Shown piece by piece: positions 49,734 through 58,344 of a DNA stretch of 64,000 nt. The DNA comes from Candidatus Epilinea brevis (GTDB lineage Bacteria; Chloroflexota; Anaerolineae; Epilineales; Epilineaceae): the NCBI GenBank assembly GCA_016710785.1, contig JADJUE010000002.1, positions 372,001-436,000 on the forward strand, in the 5' to 3' direction. The notes below the pieces were generated by a model that was not told where the DNA came from, did not search any database, and saw nothing but the letters and a program-made list of their open reading frames with translations. Position 1 is the stretch's first letter. Each line of letters starts with the position of its first letter. The translations under genes were made by a program, and so were the position numbers.

Positions 49734-52718
49734 CTAGCTCGCCGCCTGCGCCGCCATCATGGCGTCCCGCAATGCAGTCAGCGCCGCTCGCCAGTCCGTT
49801 CCCTCGTCCGTGCCGCTACCGGCGGCGCTGTCCGGTGCCGCATCGCCGCAGCGGGCCGTTTGCAGGGCCATGCGCGGCAGGCCGGCCCAGCTGCGAATGC
49901 GGGCCAGGTCCGCCAGCCAGCGTGGACCGTCTTCGCTGGCGGTGTTGCGCGCCACGGCTTCCAGCACTTCAATCGTGAAATCGGCCGCATGGCCGTGCTG
50001 GTGGTCGAGCGTGAGGGCGCGGTCCGCAAGGCGCGCCGCCTCCTCTCGCAAGCACAGCGCCGCCAGAGCCCAGGCATGTTCCGTGTCCACCATGCACTGG
50101 AGCACCGCATCCATCGCTGCGCCTTCGGTCAGCCGCAGCCGTCGCAGGCGCTCGGCCGCGCCTGCCGCATCGCCGGCGACGAGGTCGCGCCGCGCGAACA
50201 CGATGGCCAGGCTGGTGGAATGGACCCGGTCATCTGCGCGGGCTTCCAGCGCCGCGGCCCGTTCGAGCGCGCAGGCGGCGGCGGCGAGATCCAGGTCCTG
50301 CAGGGCGGCATCGGCCAGGAAACGCTGCGCTTCCAGCTCGCGTCGCGCGTCGCCGGCGGCTCGAAACTTATTGGCCGCGTCGGCCAGAGCGCGGCGGGCC
50401 ATCGCCCCATGACCCAGACGAAACTCCGACTGGCCCCGCACCGTCAGGCAGAGTGCCAGCCCGTACGGGTCTCCGGCGCGCAAGAAATAGGCCTCCGACC
50501 GATCCAGCCGGCCCAGGGCCGCGTGCGGGTCGCTGCGCACCAGGGCCAGGATGGCCAGGTTGCGCTCCGTCGTCGCCTGGAAATGTTCCGAGCCCGGCTC
50601 GGCCAGGGTCAGGGCCACTTCGAAGCAGGAGATGGCGCCGTCGAGGTCGCCTTGGACCATCAGGATGCTGCCCAGGTTGTGCAGCACCGTCATCCGCAGC
50701 CGCGGTGAACTGGCGTCGGTCAGCAGATCCGCCGCGGTCCGCAGGTAGCTTTCGGCCGCAGCCTCCTGGCCCAGGAGGAGGGCCAGGCTGCCCGCGGCGT
50801 TGAGGGCCTGCGCCCCCAAAGCCGACGGCAGGTCGCCAAAGGCCGGATGCGCCAGCCACGCTTTCAGCACCCTCATGGCCTCGTCGCCCTGACCGATGGC
50901 CTCGTCGCCCTGGCCGATGGCCTCGTCGCCCTGGCCGCGGCGCAGGTCATGGCGCCAGGTGGCCACAGCCAGACGCAAGCCGACCTCCAGCAGGCCGGCC
51001 TCCTCGGCCCAGGCCGCCGCGGCGCGGAGGTTGGGCTGCTCCTCGTCCAGGGTGGCCAGCCAGGCCGTTTCGCCCAGCTGTTCGCGCTCGGCTTCCGCCC
51101 GTTCCGCCAAGGCCAGGTACCAGGCAGCATGCCGGGCGCGCAGGGTTTCGCCCCGCCCGTCGGCGTTCAGCAGCGCCAGGCATTGGCTGCGGATCGGCTC
51201 CAGCAAACGCCCTCGCGAGCGGGTGCCGCTGCTGTCGACCTCCACCAGCGACAAGTCGATCAGGCGCAAGAGCAGCTCGATGCTGGACATCTCGTCCAGG
51301 GGGCCGCCGCTCGGCAGACAGATGGCGGCGACCGCCGCGGTGGTCCAGCCGCCGCGGAACACGGCCAGCTGGATGAACACCTCCCGCTGCGCCGCTTCCA
51401 GACGGTCCAGGCTCCAGTTGAGGCAGGCGTCGAGTGTACGATGACGGTCCGGAATGCTGCGGTCCTGATCCGCGCCGCGGGAAAGCAGGGCGGCCAGGTT
51501 GGCCAGGATCTCTGTTAGCGACAGCTGTCGCGTCCAGGGCGCGATCAGCTTCAGGGCCAGGGGCAGGCCATCCACCCGCCGCACGATGGCCGCCACCACC
51601 AGGGCCGCGGCATCCGTCGTCACGTCCAGGTCCGGGCTGTGGCGTTTCACCTCGGCGGCGAAGGCGCGCACCGCCTCGTATTCCCCCAGGTCGTTCGTCT
51701 CACCCTCCGGCGGCACCGCCAGGCCCCGCAGGCGCAGCACCCGCTCCGAACCCAGCTTCAGCGGGCGCCGGCTGGTAGCCAGGATGCGCAGCTCCGGGCC
51801 GGCCTGCAGCATCCCGGCCACCAGGTCCGAGGCCTCCGGCAGCAGATGCTCGCAGTTGTCCAGCACCAGCAGCTGCCGTTGGCCGCGCAGCTGGGCGACC
51901 AAGGCGCCCACCGTGTCGGCGGTCATCGGTCGGCCCTGGCCCAGCTCCTGCCACAACCAGGAGGGCAGCTGCGACCCGCTGGCGACACGGCTCAGATCCA
52001 GCCAGCGCACCCCGTCCGGGAACTCAGCGACCAGATCCCAGGCCACCTGCAGGGCCAGGCTGGTCTTGCCGATGCCGCCGGGGCCGGTGAGGGTGACCAG
52101 CGGCTCGTGGCGGATGGCGTCCATGGCGCGCTGGCGGGTGCGGCGGCGGCCGATCAGCCCCGTCTCCGGCGCCGGCAGGCTGCTGACCGGGGCCGGCCGG
52201 GGGCCCAGCCGTTCCCGCTCCTCGCCCTCCAGTTGGTTGAGCAGGCGGGCCAGGGCCGGTCCGGCCACCTTGTTCTTGAGGTGGTTCCAGAACGCGTTGC
52301 CGTCGGCGGAGATCGCCGGGCCGCGCACCCGGCGCTCCAGCTCCTTGTGCTGCAGGCGGCAAGCGGCGACGAAGCGCACATAGAGGTAGGCCCAGCCCAG
52401 GCGCGTCGGGTCGCGATCGGAATGCTCAAGGGCCTTGCGCAGCAGGGCGAACAGCTCGTCGCCGGCCTGTTCGGCGAGGATGCGTAGCCTCAGCGGCGGG
52501 ATGTCCAGCGCCTGGGAGGCCTTGCTCAGGACCATCGCGCTCAACAGCTCGGTCGTGGCCACCCAAAGGGCATCCGGGCTTGCCGCCAGATGCTGGCGCT
52601 GGCATTCGCGGCTGACCAGGGCCAGTTGCAGGACAGGGCTCTGAGGGTCCTTCCGGCCGGCGCGCAGATCGCCGAGCAGCTTCAGCACCTGATCGCTGGT
52701 GATGGGTTCGTGATCCAA
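49734..52718 (-). CDS. STAND ATPase (NB-ARC-like) with TPR-like C-terminus
   Basis: 994 aa. N-terminal helical domain (about 1-190, MDHEPITSDQVLKLLGDLRAGRKDPQSPVLQLALVSRECQR), then the NB-ARC/AfsR-type P-loop ATPase: RRRTRQRAMDAIRHEPLVTLTGPGGIGKTSLALQVAW (Walker A near 212-218), QRQLLVLDNCEHLLPEA (Walker B) and RILATSRRPLKL. VDGLPLALKLIAPW is the GLPLA motif. The C-terminal ~450 residues are TPR-like helices. An in-frame GQGDEAI heptad triplicate lies near residue 595. No HTH is evident, so a signalling or defence-type STAND is more likely than a SARP regulator. Confidence 0.88.
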   Translation of the reverse strand: MDHEPITSDQVLKLLGDLRAGRKDPQSPVLQLALVSRECQRQHLAASPDALWVATTELLSAMVLSKASQALDIPPLRLRILAEQAGDELFALLRKALEHSDRDPTRLGWAYLYVRFVAACRLQHKELERRVRGPAISADGNAFWNHLKNKVAGPALARLLNQLEGEERERLGPRPAPVSSLPAPETGLIGRRRTRQRAMDAIRHEPLVTLTGPGGIGKTSLALQVAWDLVAEFPDGVRWLDLSRVASGSQLPSWLWQELGQGRPMTADTVGALVAQLRGQRQLLVLDNCEHLLPEASDLVAGMLQAGPELRILATSRRPLKLGSERVLRLRGLAVPPEGETNDLGEYEAVRAFAAEVKRHSPDLDVTTDAAALVVAAIVRRVDGLPLALKLIAPWTRQLSLTEILANLAALLSRGADQDRSIPDRHRTLDACLNWSLDRLEAAQREVFIQLAVFRGGWTTAAVAAICLPSGGPLDEMSSIELLLRLIDLSLVEVDSSGTRSRGRLLEPIRSQCLALLNADGRGETLRARHAAWYLALAERAEAEREQLGETAWLATLDEEQPNLRAAAAWAEEAGLLEVGLRLAVATWRHDLRRGQGDEAIGQGDEAIGQGDEAMRVLKAWLAHPAFGDLPSALGAQALNAAGSLALLLGQEAAAESYLRTAADLLTDASSPRLRMTVLHNLGSILMVQGDLDGAISCFEVALTLAEPGSEHFQATTERNLAILALVRSDPHAALGRLDRSEAYFLRAGDPYGLALCLTVRGQSEFRLGHGAMARRALADAANKFRAAGDARRELEAQRFLADAALQDLDLAAAACALERAAALEARADDRVHSTSLAIVFARRDLVAGDAAGAAERLRRLRLTEGAAMDAVLQCMVDTEHAWALAALCLREEAARLADRALTLDHQHGHAADFTIEVLEAVARNTASEDGPRWLADLARIRSWAGLPRMALQTARCGDAAPDSAAGSGTDEGTDWRAALTALRDAMMAAQAAS
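50876..50942. repeat. 21-bp in-frame tandem repeat inside the STAND gene
   Basis: Three copies of a 21-bp unit (GGCCTCGTCGCCCTGGCCGAT type) encode GQGDEAI three times. It keeps the frame, so copy-number changes would lengthen the protein without breaking it. Confidence 0.85.
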
Positions 52719-52856
52719 GGCCCTTCCTCCGATTCTGGTCCGGTTTTCTCGCCGCCGGCCCCGCGCCGCCCCTAAGCTGTTCTGCAGGGCGCCGGATCGC
52801 CGGCTCCCCAGCGTTCTATCAGCGGCATGCGCCGACGTGCGGCCAGGGAGGCCATT

Positions 52857-52940
52857 GTGTTACAGAGCTTACCGGTCCTGCTGATCTGCCTGCTGATCGT
52901 GCTGGCAATAGGCGGCGGCGTCAAGGGGACGCGGCCATGA
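52857..52940 (+). CDS. 27-aa single-pass membrane peptide
   Basis: GTG start at 52857 with AGGGAGG six nt upstream encodes MLQSLPVLLICLLIVLAIGGGVKGTRP: one hydrophobic helix and a short basic tail. Its stop overlaps the ATG of the next gene (ATGA), so translation is probably coupled. Divergent from the STAND ATPase gene (139 bp between starts). Confidence 0.7.
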   Translation: MLQSLPVLLICLLIVLAIGGGVKGTRP

Positions 52941-53572
52941 GCCTCCTGGAACGGGAGGACACCGTGCCCGAAGCCTCCGACGCCTACAGCGCCTCGCCGG
53001 CCGCCCCGCCGCCGGAGGCGTTGCCGCGGCCAGGGATTGTCCTTGATCTGGCGAGACGGTGCTGGCCTCAGCTGCGGAACCAGTTGGGTCTGGGACCGCA
53101 TCCGACGGTGTTGGCCTTGATGTACGCTCTGTCACGCCTGCAGGTTCTGTCGGCGGAGGAACGGCGGCAGCTGACGCTGTTGCGCGCCCAGCTGCCCAAG
53201 GCTTTGCTGGCGCTTGACGCTCCGGCCGCCGAGGCCATGGAGGCCTGGCTGCAGCTGCCCCTGGCGCGGGATCCCGCGGCCCTGGCCGCGGCATTGCGCC
53301 AGGCTGCCGACAAGCAGCTGCACGGCGCCCCGCTGGCCGCCGGCTTGCAGCGGGCGGCGGCCTTGGTCGAGGAGCTGGATCCGGCGAGCGGTCCGGTGGA
53401 AGCACAGGGTCGCCAGGCCGATGGTCGCCTCGCCCTGGCGCGCGCCCTGGCCCGGGGCGTGCTGCGCGGCGCGCTCACCCGCGGGGTGAGTGCCGAAGCG
53501 GTGGGCTGCGCCGGCGCGCTCCGAGAGCTGATCGATCAGCTGAGCGCGGCGCCGGAGGCTGATGGCGCTTGA
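52937..53572 (+). CDS. Alanine/leucine-rich helical protein, unknown function
   Basis: 211 aa, strongly helical and rich in Ala/Leu (VLALMYALSRLQVLSAEERRQLTLLRAQLPKALLALDAP...LALARALARGVLRGALTRG). ATG 52937 overlaps the stop of the 27-aa membrane peptide. No signal peptide and no motif I recognise. It forms a two-gene unit opposite the STAND ATPase. Confidence 0.7.
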   Translation: MSLLEREDTVPEASDAYSASPAAPPPEALPRPGIVLDLARRCWPQLRNQLGLGPHPTVLALMYALSRLQVLSAEERRQLTLLRAQLPKALLALDAPAAEAMEAWLQLPLARDPAALAAALRQAADKQLHGAPLAAGLQRAAALVEELDPASGPVEAQGRQADGRLALARALARGVLRGALTRGVSAEAVGCAGALRELIDQLSAAPEADGA

Positions 53573-53670
53573 TCAGGCCGCGAGGCGGGCCCGTCCACGG
53601 CGGTGGGCGGACGGACCCGGCTCGCGCTGATCACAGGTTCCGCGAGGGAGTCGTCGGTCGTACAAAGGCA

Positions 53671-53703
53671 GTGGGGGCGCCCCCGGAGGCGGGGGCGCCC
53701 CAC
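53671..53703. terminator. Strong GC hairpin between convergent genes
   Basis: GTGGGGGCGCCCCCG/CGGGGGCGCCCCAC with a 4-nt loop; likely bidirectional transcription stop between the 211-aa gene and the FAD oxidoreductase. A weaker inverted repeat (GGGCCCGTCC/GGACGGACCC) lies at about 53586-53613. Confidence 0.55.
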
Positions 53704-53761
53704 AGCCGGACGTGGAGGGCCGCGGTTCGGATGGTCGGATCCGGTTGAACCGACCGCGCGG

Positions 53762-55045
53762 TCATTCCGCAGCCGGCGTCGCCGGCGCCAGGGCCACGAT
53801 GCGCGCGGCGATGTCCCGCGCGTCGGCGTAGATCTCGTCGACGTCCTTGTGTTCGAACTGGGCGTTGCGGCCCAAGAGGAAGAGGTTGGGCATGGCGGCG
53901 GTAAAGGCTCCGGCCCGGGCCCAGTTGTCCTCATAGGCCAGGTCGTAGACCGGGTAGGCCTGCCCGATGCGGTGGGTCATGGCGTCGCTGACATCGCGGG
54001 GGTTCAGCACCCTGATCTGGCGCAGCTCGTCCACCACCCGCTCCACCGAGAAGTCCTCCAGGCGCGTGACCTCGCAGCAGAGGACCGTGCGGTCCTGGGG
54101 CAGCTGGTGCTCCGGCGGGGCGAAGTTCTTGAACTCCGCCACGCGGTTGATGCTGTGGCGGGCGTCGGCCATGTAGAACCAGTGGTTGGCGGTCACCTGC
54201 GGCCGGTCCACCAGCAGGTAGGTGAGCATGGCCGGTCGGAAGGCCATGTCCAGCTTCAGCCCCAGCTGGTCCAAGACCCAGGTCAGGGGCAAGGAGGACA
54301 GCACCGCGTCGAAGGTCTCTTCGGCCTCCAGCCCATCCGTCTGCCGCAGGGTGCAGGTGAAGCGCCCGCTCGCCGCATCCCGCCGCATCGCCGTCACCGC
54401 CGTCCGCAGCCGTACCGTGCCCGGGTCAAGCTCGTCGTACAGGGCCTGCGGAATGGCCCCGTAGCCACCTTCCCGCGGGTAGTAGAAGGACTTGAAGTAC
54501 AGCCGAGAGCGCCGGCGCACCATGTCGCGCAGGCCGCCCACGCGGATCTTGCGCCGGCCCCATTCCGGGGAGATCTGGTCGGCGGGGATGCCGAAGAGCT
54601 TCTCGGAATAGGGCTTGAAGAAGAAGTCGTTGAGCCCCTGGCCGAAGCGCGCCAGCACCAGCGAGTTGAAGGAATCTTCCGGCTGCGGCTTGCGGCGCAG
54701 GTAATGCCAGCCGATGCCCATGGCGGGCTGGGGGAAGAAGCGGGCCATCACCTCCACGGCGTTGACCGGATCCTGGATCCACTTGCCCCGGATGTGGATG
54801 CGGCTGCGGCGCCGCAGCTGATGCATGGGCACGCGGTCCAGCAGTTCCCGCACATCGTCGCGCCGGTCGGCGTAGAGCCGATGGGGCGCCAGGTCGCAGT
54901 GGAAGCCTTGCCATTGCAGGCTGCGGGCCAGGCCGCCCACCTGCGGGCTGGCCTCGATGACCGAGACCTTGATTTGGGGATGGCGGCGCAGGAAGGTCGC
55001 GGCGCTCAGGCCGGCGATCCCGGCGCCCAGAATCGCGACATGCAT
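53762..55045 (-). CDS. FAD-dependent amine-oxidase/protoporphyrinogen-oxidase-like enzyme
   Basis: 427 aa. Rossmann FAD-binding N-terminus (MHVAILGAGIAGLSAATFLRRHPQIKVSVIEASPQVGGLARS), the GFHCDLAPHRLYADRRDDVRELL stretch, and NLFLLGRNAQFEHKDVDEIYADARDIA near the end, typical of the NAD(P)-binding FAD oxidoreductases found in polysaccharide loci (UDP-galactopyranose-mutase-like fold). It follows the GT-C-like gene by 71 bp. Substrate unknown; a sugar-nucleotide or lipid-linked step is plausible from context. Confidence 0.85.
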   Translation of the reverse strand: MHVAILGAGIAGLSAATFLRRHPQIKVSVIEASPQVGGLARSLQWQGFHCDLAPHRLYADRRDDVRELLDRVPMHQLRRRSRIHIRGKWIQDPVNAVEVMARFFPQPAMGIGWHYLRRKPQPEDSFNSLVLARFGQGLNDFFFKPYSEKLFGIPADQISPEWGRRKIRVGGLRDMVRRRSRLYFKSFYYPREGGYGAIPQALYDELDPGTVRLRTAVTAMRRDAASGRFTCTLRQTDGLEAEETFDAVLSSLPLTWVLDQLGLKLDMAFRPAMLTYLLVDRPQVTANHWFYMADARHSINRVAEFKNFAPPEHQLPQDRTVLCCEVTRLEDFSVERVVDELRQIRVLNPRDVSDAMTHRIGQAYPVYDLAYEDNWARAGAFTAAMPNLFLLGRNAQFEHKDVDEIYADARDIAARIVALAPATPAAE

Positions 55046-55116
55046 CGGGGGGGGCTCCCAGGGGGGCGGAGCGAACCACGGATGCCGCTCACGGAGCGGA
55101 TGATGATAGCCCAGGT

Positions 55117-56808
55117 CTACTCCAGGCGGCTCAAGTCCACCAGGATGACAGTGTCGTCTTCGTAGACCCGGCTGGCCGGCGGGGGGGCGTACAGCAGGTG
55201 CCGCTCGCGGTCGGAGGCGTCATAGACGCTGCGGGCCAGGGCGCGGAAGGGGCTGATGATCAGGGGCGGGCGGATGGGGTGGAAGACACGCTTCTCTACC
55301 AGGAAATGGGTGACGCCCCAGCGTTCGCGCAGGCGGTCGAAGACCGGATCATCGGCGTTGAAGGCCATCGTGGCGCGCACGCTGTCCTCCAGCCGCTCGC
55401 GGACCTCGTCGTAGTAGGTGCGGTACATCGGCTGGCCCATCTCGGCGTTGGCCAGGACGGCGCGATGGGCATAGACCGGCAGGGCATCCATCCCATCGTC
55501 GGGCCAGCCGGCGATCAGGGCGTCGGTCGGAAGCTGGGCGTCGATGAAGCGGTACAGGGGCTGCAGGGCGGAGGTGTCATCGGCCAGATCCCGGGCGGTG
55601 CCCGGCAGCGGGTACGCCAGGGCGAAGGGCAGGGCCAGGGCAAGCGCCGCTCCGACCCGCGCGGGGAGGCCGCGCCGCACGCGGCGCGGCAGGGCGCCCC
55701 AGGCCAACGGCCAGGCCATGAGGCCGCCCACGGCCAGCGGATAGTCCAAGAAGCGGTCCGGCCAACCCAGGCGAAACAGGCTCAGCCGCGCCGCGGCGTA
55801 GAGCAGCAAGGCTGAGCCGGCAAGCAGGGCGGCGGGGCGCAGCCGGCGCTCACCGCGTGCCAGGCGCCGCAGCAGGGCCGCGAGACCCAGCAGGCCGGCG
55901 CCCCAAGCCAGGGTGGGGGCGAGCGGCGGCCGCGTGTCCGTGCCGGCGGGCTGCGCGAAGGTGGTGGCGCCGGTGAGGCCATAGGCCAGGGCGGCGCCCA
56001 CCTGGGTCAGGGGGCCAGGCTGGGGGAAGAACTTCAGGCGCCCATGGGGCCGCCACCATTCGGGCATGCACCGCGCTTCGGCCGCGGTGACGAAGGGACC
56101 GAAGAAAGCCGGCCGCCGCAGGTTGGGCAGGAGGGCCAGCGCGGCGAGCGCCCCGGCGACCATCGCCGTCAGCAGCAGCGCCCGCTCGCGCCCTGGCTCG
56201 GTGCGCCGGACTGCCCGGGCCAGGCGCAGGAGCAGGTCCACGCCGGCGGCCGGACCGGCCACCAGGAAGGCCTGGGGATACAAGAGGGCCATGACCGGCA
56301 AGAGGCTCCAGGCGGACTTCCGCCGGCCGGCGAGCATCAGCGACAGCCAGCCCAACAGCAGCGGCAGGGCGAAGCCGCGGTACATGCCGCCGAAGCCGTT
56401 CTCCAGGACGAAGGCGCTGTGCACCGCCAGGAGCAGCCCGGCGATGCCGCCCGCCCTGCCGCCCAGCTGGGCGCCGACGCGGCCGGCCAGGGCCCAGGTG
56501 GCCGTCAGCAGCAAGGCGCCCAGGATGCGGGAGAAGACCAGGGGAGCCATGGCGATGGCGGCCATCTGGAAGAGCCAGCGGTAGCCCAAGGGCACGTAGG
56601 CCCGGGCGTAATCCACCAGCAAGCTGTCCCCCAGGCGGTCAGCCGGCGGCAGCACATAGGGCAGCAGATGCGCCCGGGCGTCGTCGTCGATGCGGGTCAG
56701 GTCCAGCCAGTAGGGATGGAGGCTGGCCAGCACCAGCAGGGCATAGCAGAGGGCCAGCAGCCAGGCCAGGCGCCAAACGGCAGCCTGGCCCGGGGCACGC
56801 GCGTTCAT
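55117..56808 (-). CDS. Multi-TM GT-C-like membrane protein
   Basis: 563 aa with about 10-12 membrane helices and a soluble C-terminal ~130 residues (LQPLYRFIDAQLPTDALIAGWPDDGMDALPVYAHRAVLANAEMG...VEKRVFHP). The N-terminal loop (LDLTRIDDDARAHLLPYVLPPADR) carries an acidic DDD cluster as in GT-C/PMT-like glycosyltransferases. The ATG at 56808 overlaps the stop of the O-antigen ligase-like gene (ATGA). Probably transfers or handles lipid-linked sugars; no sequence signature is decisive. Confidence 0.8.
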   Translation of the reverse strand: MNARAPGQAAVWRLAWLLALCYALLVLASLHPYWLDLTRIDDDARAHLLPYVLPPADRLGDSLLVDYARAYVPLGYRWLFQMAAIAMAPLVFSRILGALLLTATWALAGRVGAQLGGRAGGIAGLLLAVHSAFVLENGFGGMYRGFALPLLLGWLSLMLAGRRKSAWSLLPVMALLYPQAFLVAGPAAGVDLLLRLARAVRRTEPGRERALLLTAMVAGALAALALLPNLRRPAFFGPFVTAAEARCMPEWWRPHGRLKFFPQPGPLTQVGAALAYGLTGATTFAQPAGTDTRPPLAPTLAWGAGLLGLAALLRRLARGERRLRPAALLAGSALLLYAAARLSLFRLGWPDRFLDYPLAVGGLMAWPLAWGALPRRVRRGLPARVGAALALALPFALAYPLPGTARDLADDTSALQPLYRFIDAQLPTDALIAGWPDDGMDALPVYAHRAVLANAEMGQPMYRTYYDEVRERLEDSVRATMAFNADDPVFDRLRERWGVTHFLVEKRVFHPIRPPLIISPFRALARSVYDASDRERHLLYAPPPASRVYEDDTVILVDLSRLE

Positions 56809-58280
56809 GTGCGGCCCGCCGCCGCTGCCCGCAGTTCGGCTTCGCCCAGCCGCGCGGCGCAGAGCCCCAGCCCCAGCACCAGCCACAGCAGGGCGAAGGC
56901 ATGGGGATAGGTGAAGTAGTAATGGTCGAAGACGCCGCTGGTCAGGGCCGCGGCTTCGGCCGCCAGGCAGCCCAGCACCAGGGCGCGCAGGCCGCCGTCG
57001 GGCAGTCGCCGCCAGGCCGCTGTCAGCCGCAGGGCGATCGCGCCCATCAGGCCCAGGAAAGCCCCCAGGCCCACCAGGCCGCTGCTCTCGGCGATGATCA
57101 GGTACAGGCTGGATACGCCGCGGTAGAGGTCCACATCGCGCGGCGACCCGAAGCCCACGCCCAGCCAGGGGTAGCGCTGGATCAGGCGCCAGGCGTCGCG
57201 GTATTCGCCCCAGCGCATCTGCGTGGCGCGGTCCTGGTTCTGCAAGCCGGCGAAGAAATGGTCCACGTAGGCCGCGGTCCAGGGCAAGGCCTGCGCCAGG
57301 GCCAGGAAGCCAAGGGCGGCCAGGGCGGCGACCAGCAGGGCGCGGCGGTCGCGCAGCAGGCCGATGACGCCCAGGCCGGCCGCCAGGCCCAAGAGCGAGC
57401 CGCGCGACACGGTGGCCAGCAGGGCCAGGGTGAGGACGGCGCCGGCGGCGATGGCCATCCGCCGTGGCAGCAGCGGACGGGCGCTCACGGCCTGCGGCAG
57501 GGCCAGGGCGGCCATCAGGGCCAACATGCCGCCGAAGGAGTTGGGGTCGATGGCGGTGCCCGTGGCGCGCTGCAGGCGGCTGGGGTCGTCGTTCAGAAAG
57601 CGCAGGACCCCCGGTCCGCCGGGGTAGTCGACGGCGCTCAAGAGCGAGAGCAGGCGGATCTGCCAGGCATCCGGCAGCAGGTACAGGGCCAGCCCCAGCA
57701 CGGCGGCGGCCGCCGCCAGACCCACCAGCATCCGGTAGACCTTGGCCACGCGCTCGCCGCTGGGCACCAGGTTGGCCACCACGAAGAAGAGCCCGCCGCC
57801 CATGAGCAGTTCGACGAAGGTGCGCAGCTGGTTGTTGCTGGGTCGCCCGCCGACCAGGCCGCCCATGAGCGCCGCCACCAGGATGCCCAGGAAGATGAGC
57901 AGGCCCATGCCCAAGGGCGGCCAGATCAGCTGCCGCTGCCGGCGCTGGATCAGACGCATGATCCAGATGAGGTACAAGGCCCCCAAGGCCAGGTCCAGGA
58001 GGGTGGGGTTGAAGCCCAGGTTCAGCGGCAGGGCGCCGAAGGGCAGCAGCATGATCACCGCCACCGCCGCCGCAAAAGCCAGGTCCACACTGCGCAGGAG
58101 GAAGGGGGCGCCGAAGGCCGCCAGCAACAGCAGCGGGCCCAGCGCCGGGTGCACGAAGGCGGACAGGGCGGCGCCGGCCAGCACGGTGAGCACCGCCGCC
58201 GCCGGCAGGGCGCGCCGCCACATGGCAGGATCCCCGGCGGCCAGCCGGCGCAGCGGTCGGGTGCGTGAGCTTCGAATCAT
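56805..58280 (-). CDS. O-antigen ligase/polymerase-like membrane protein (Wzy/WaaL family)
   Basis: 491 aa with ~11 helices and the O-antigen ligase core: a large periplasmic loop (FAGLQNQDRATQMRWGEYRDAWRLIQRYPWLGVGFGSPRDVDLY...SSLYLIIAESSGLVGLGAF), with the WRLIQRYPWLGVGFG motif typical of the Wzy_C domain. ATG 58280 (MIRSSRTRPLRRL) sits 8 nt after TAGAAT, so the mRNA may be leaderless; a second Met at 58223 is possible. First gene of the polysaccharide cluster. Confidence 0.88.
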   Translation of the reverse strand: MIRSSRTRPLRRLAAGDPAMWRRALPAAAVLTVLAGAALSAFVHPALGPLLLLAAFGAPFLLRSVDLAFAAAVAVIMLLPFGALPLNLGFNPTLLDLALGALYLIWIMRLIQRRQRQLIWPPLGMGLLIFLGILVAALMGGLVGGRPSNNQLRTFVELLMGGGLFFVVANLVPSGERVAKVYRMLVGLAAAAAVLGLALYLLPDAWQIRLLSLLSAVDYPGGPGVLRFLNDDPSRLQRATGTAIDPNSFGGMLALMAALALPQAVSARPLLPRRMAIAAGAVLTLALLATVSRGSLLGLAAGLGVIGLLRDRRALLVAALAALGFLALAQALPWTAAYVDHFFAGLQNQDRATQMRWGEYRDAWRLIQRYPWLGVGFGSPRDVDLYRGVSSLYLIIAESSGLVGLGAFLGLMGAIALRLTAAWRRLPDGGLRALVLGCLAAEAAALTSGVFDHYYFTYPHAFALLWLVLGLGLCAARLGEAELRAAAAGRT

Positions 58281-58344
58281 CGTCGGGGATTCTACCCCAA
58301 GGGGCGGCGCGCCGACCGGGCGCGCCGCCTTCACGCCATCGGGT

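Noticed and set aside
48299..49978. 559-codon plus-strand frame over the permease
   Set aside because: Antisense of an obvious 12-helix APC permease; His/Gln/Gly-rich noise.
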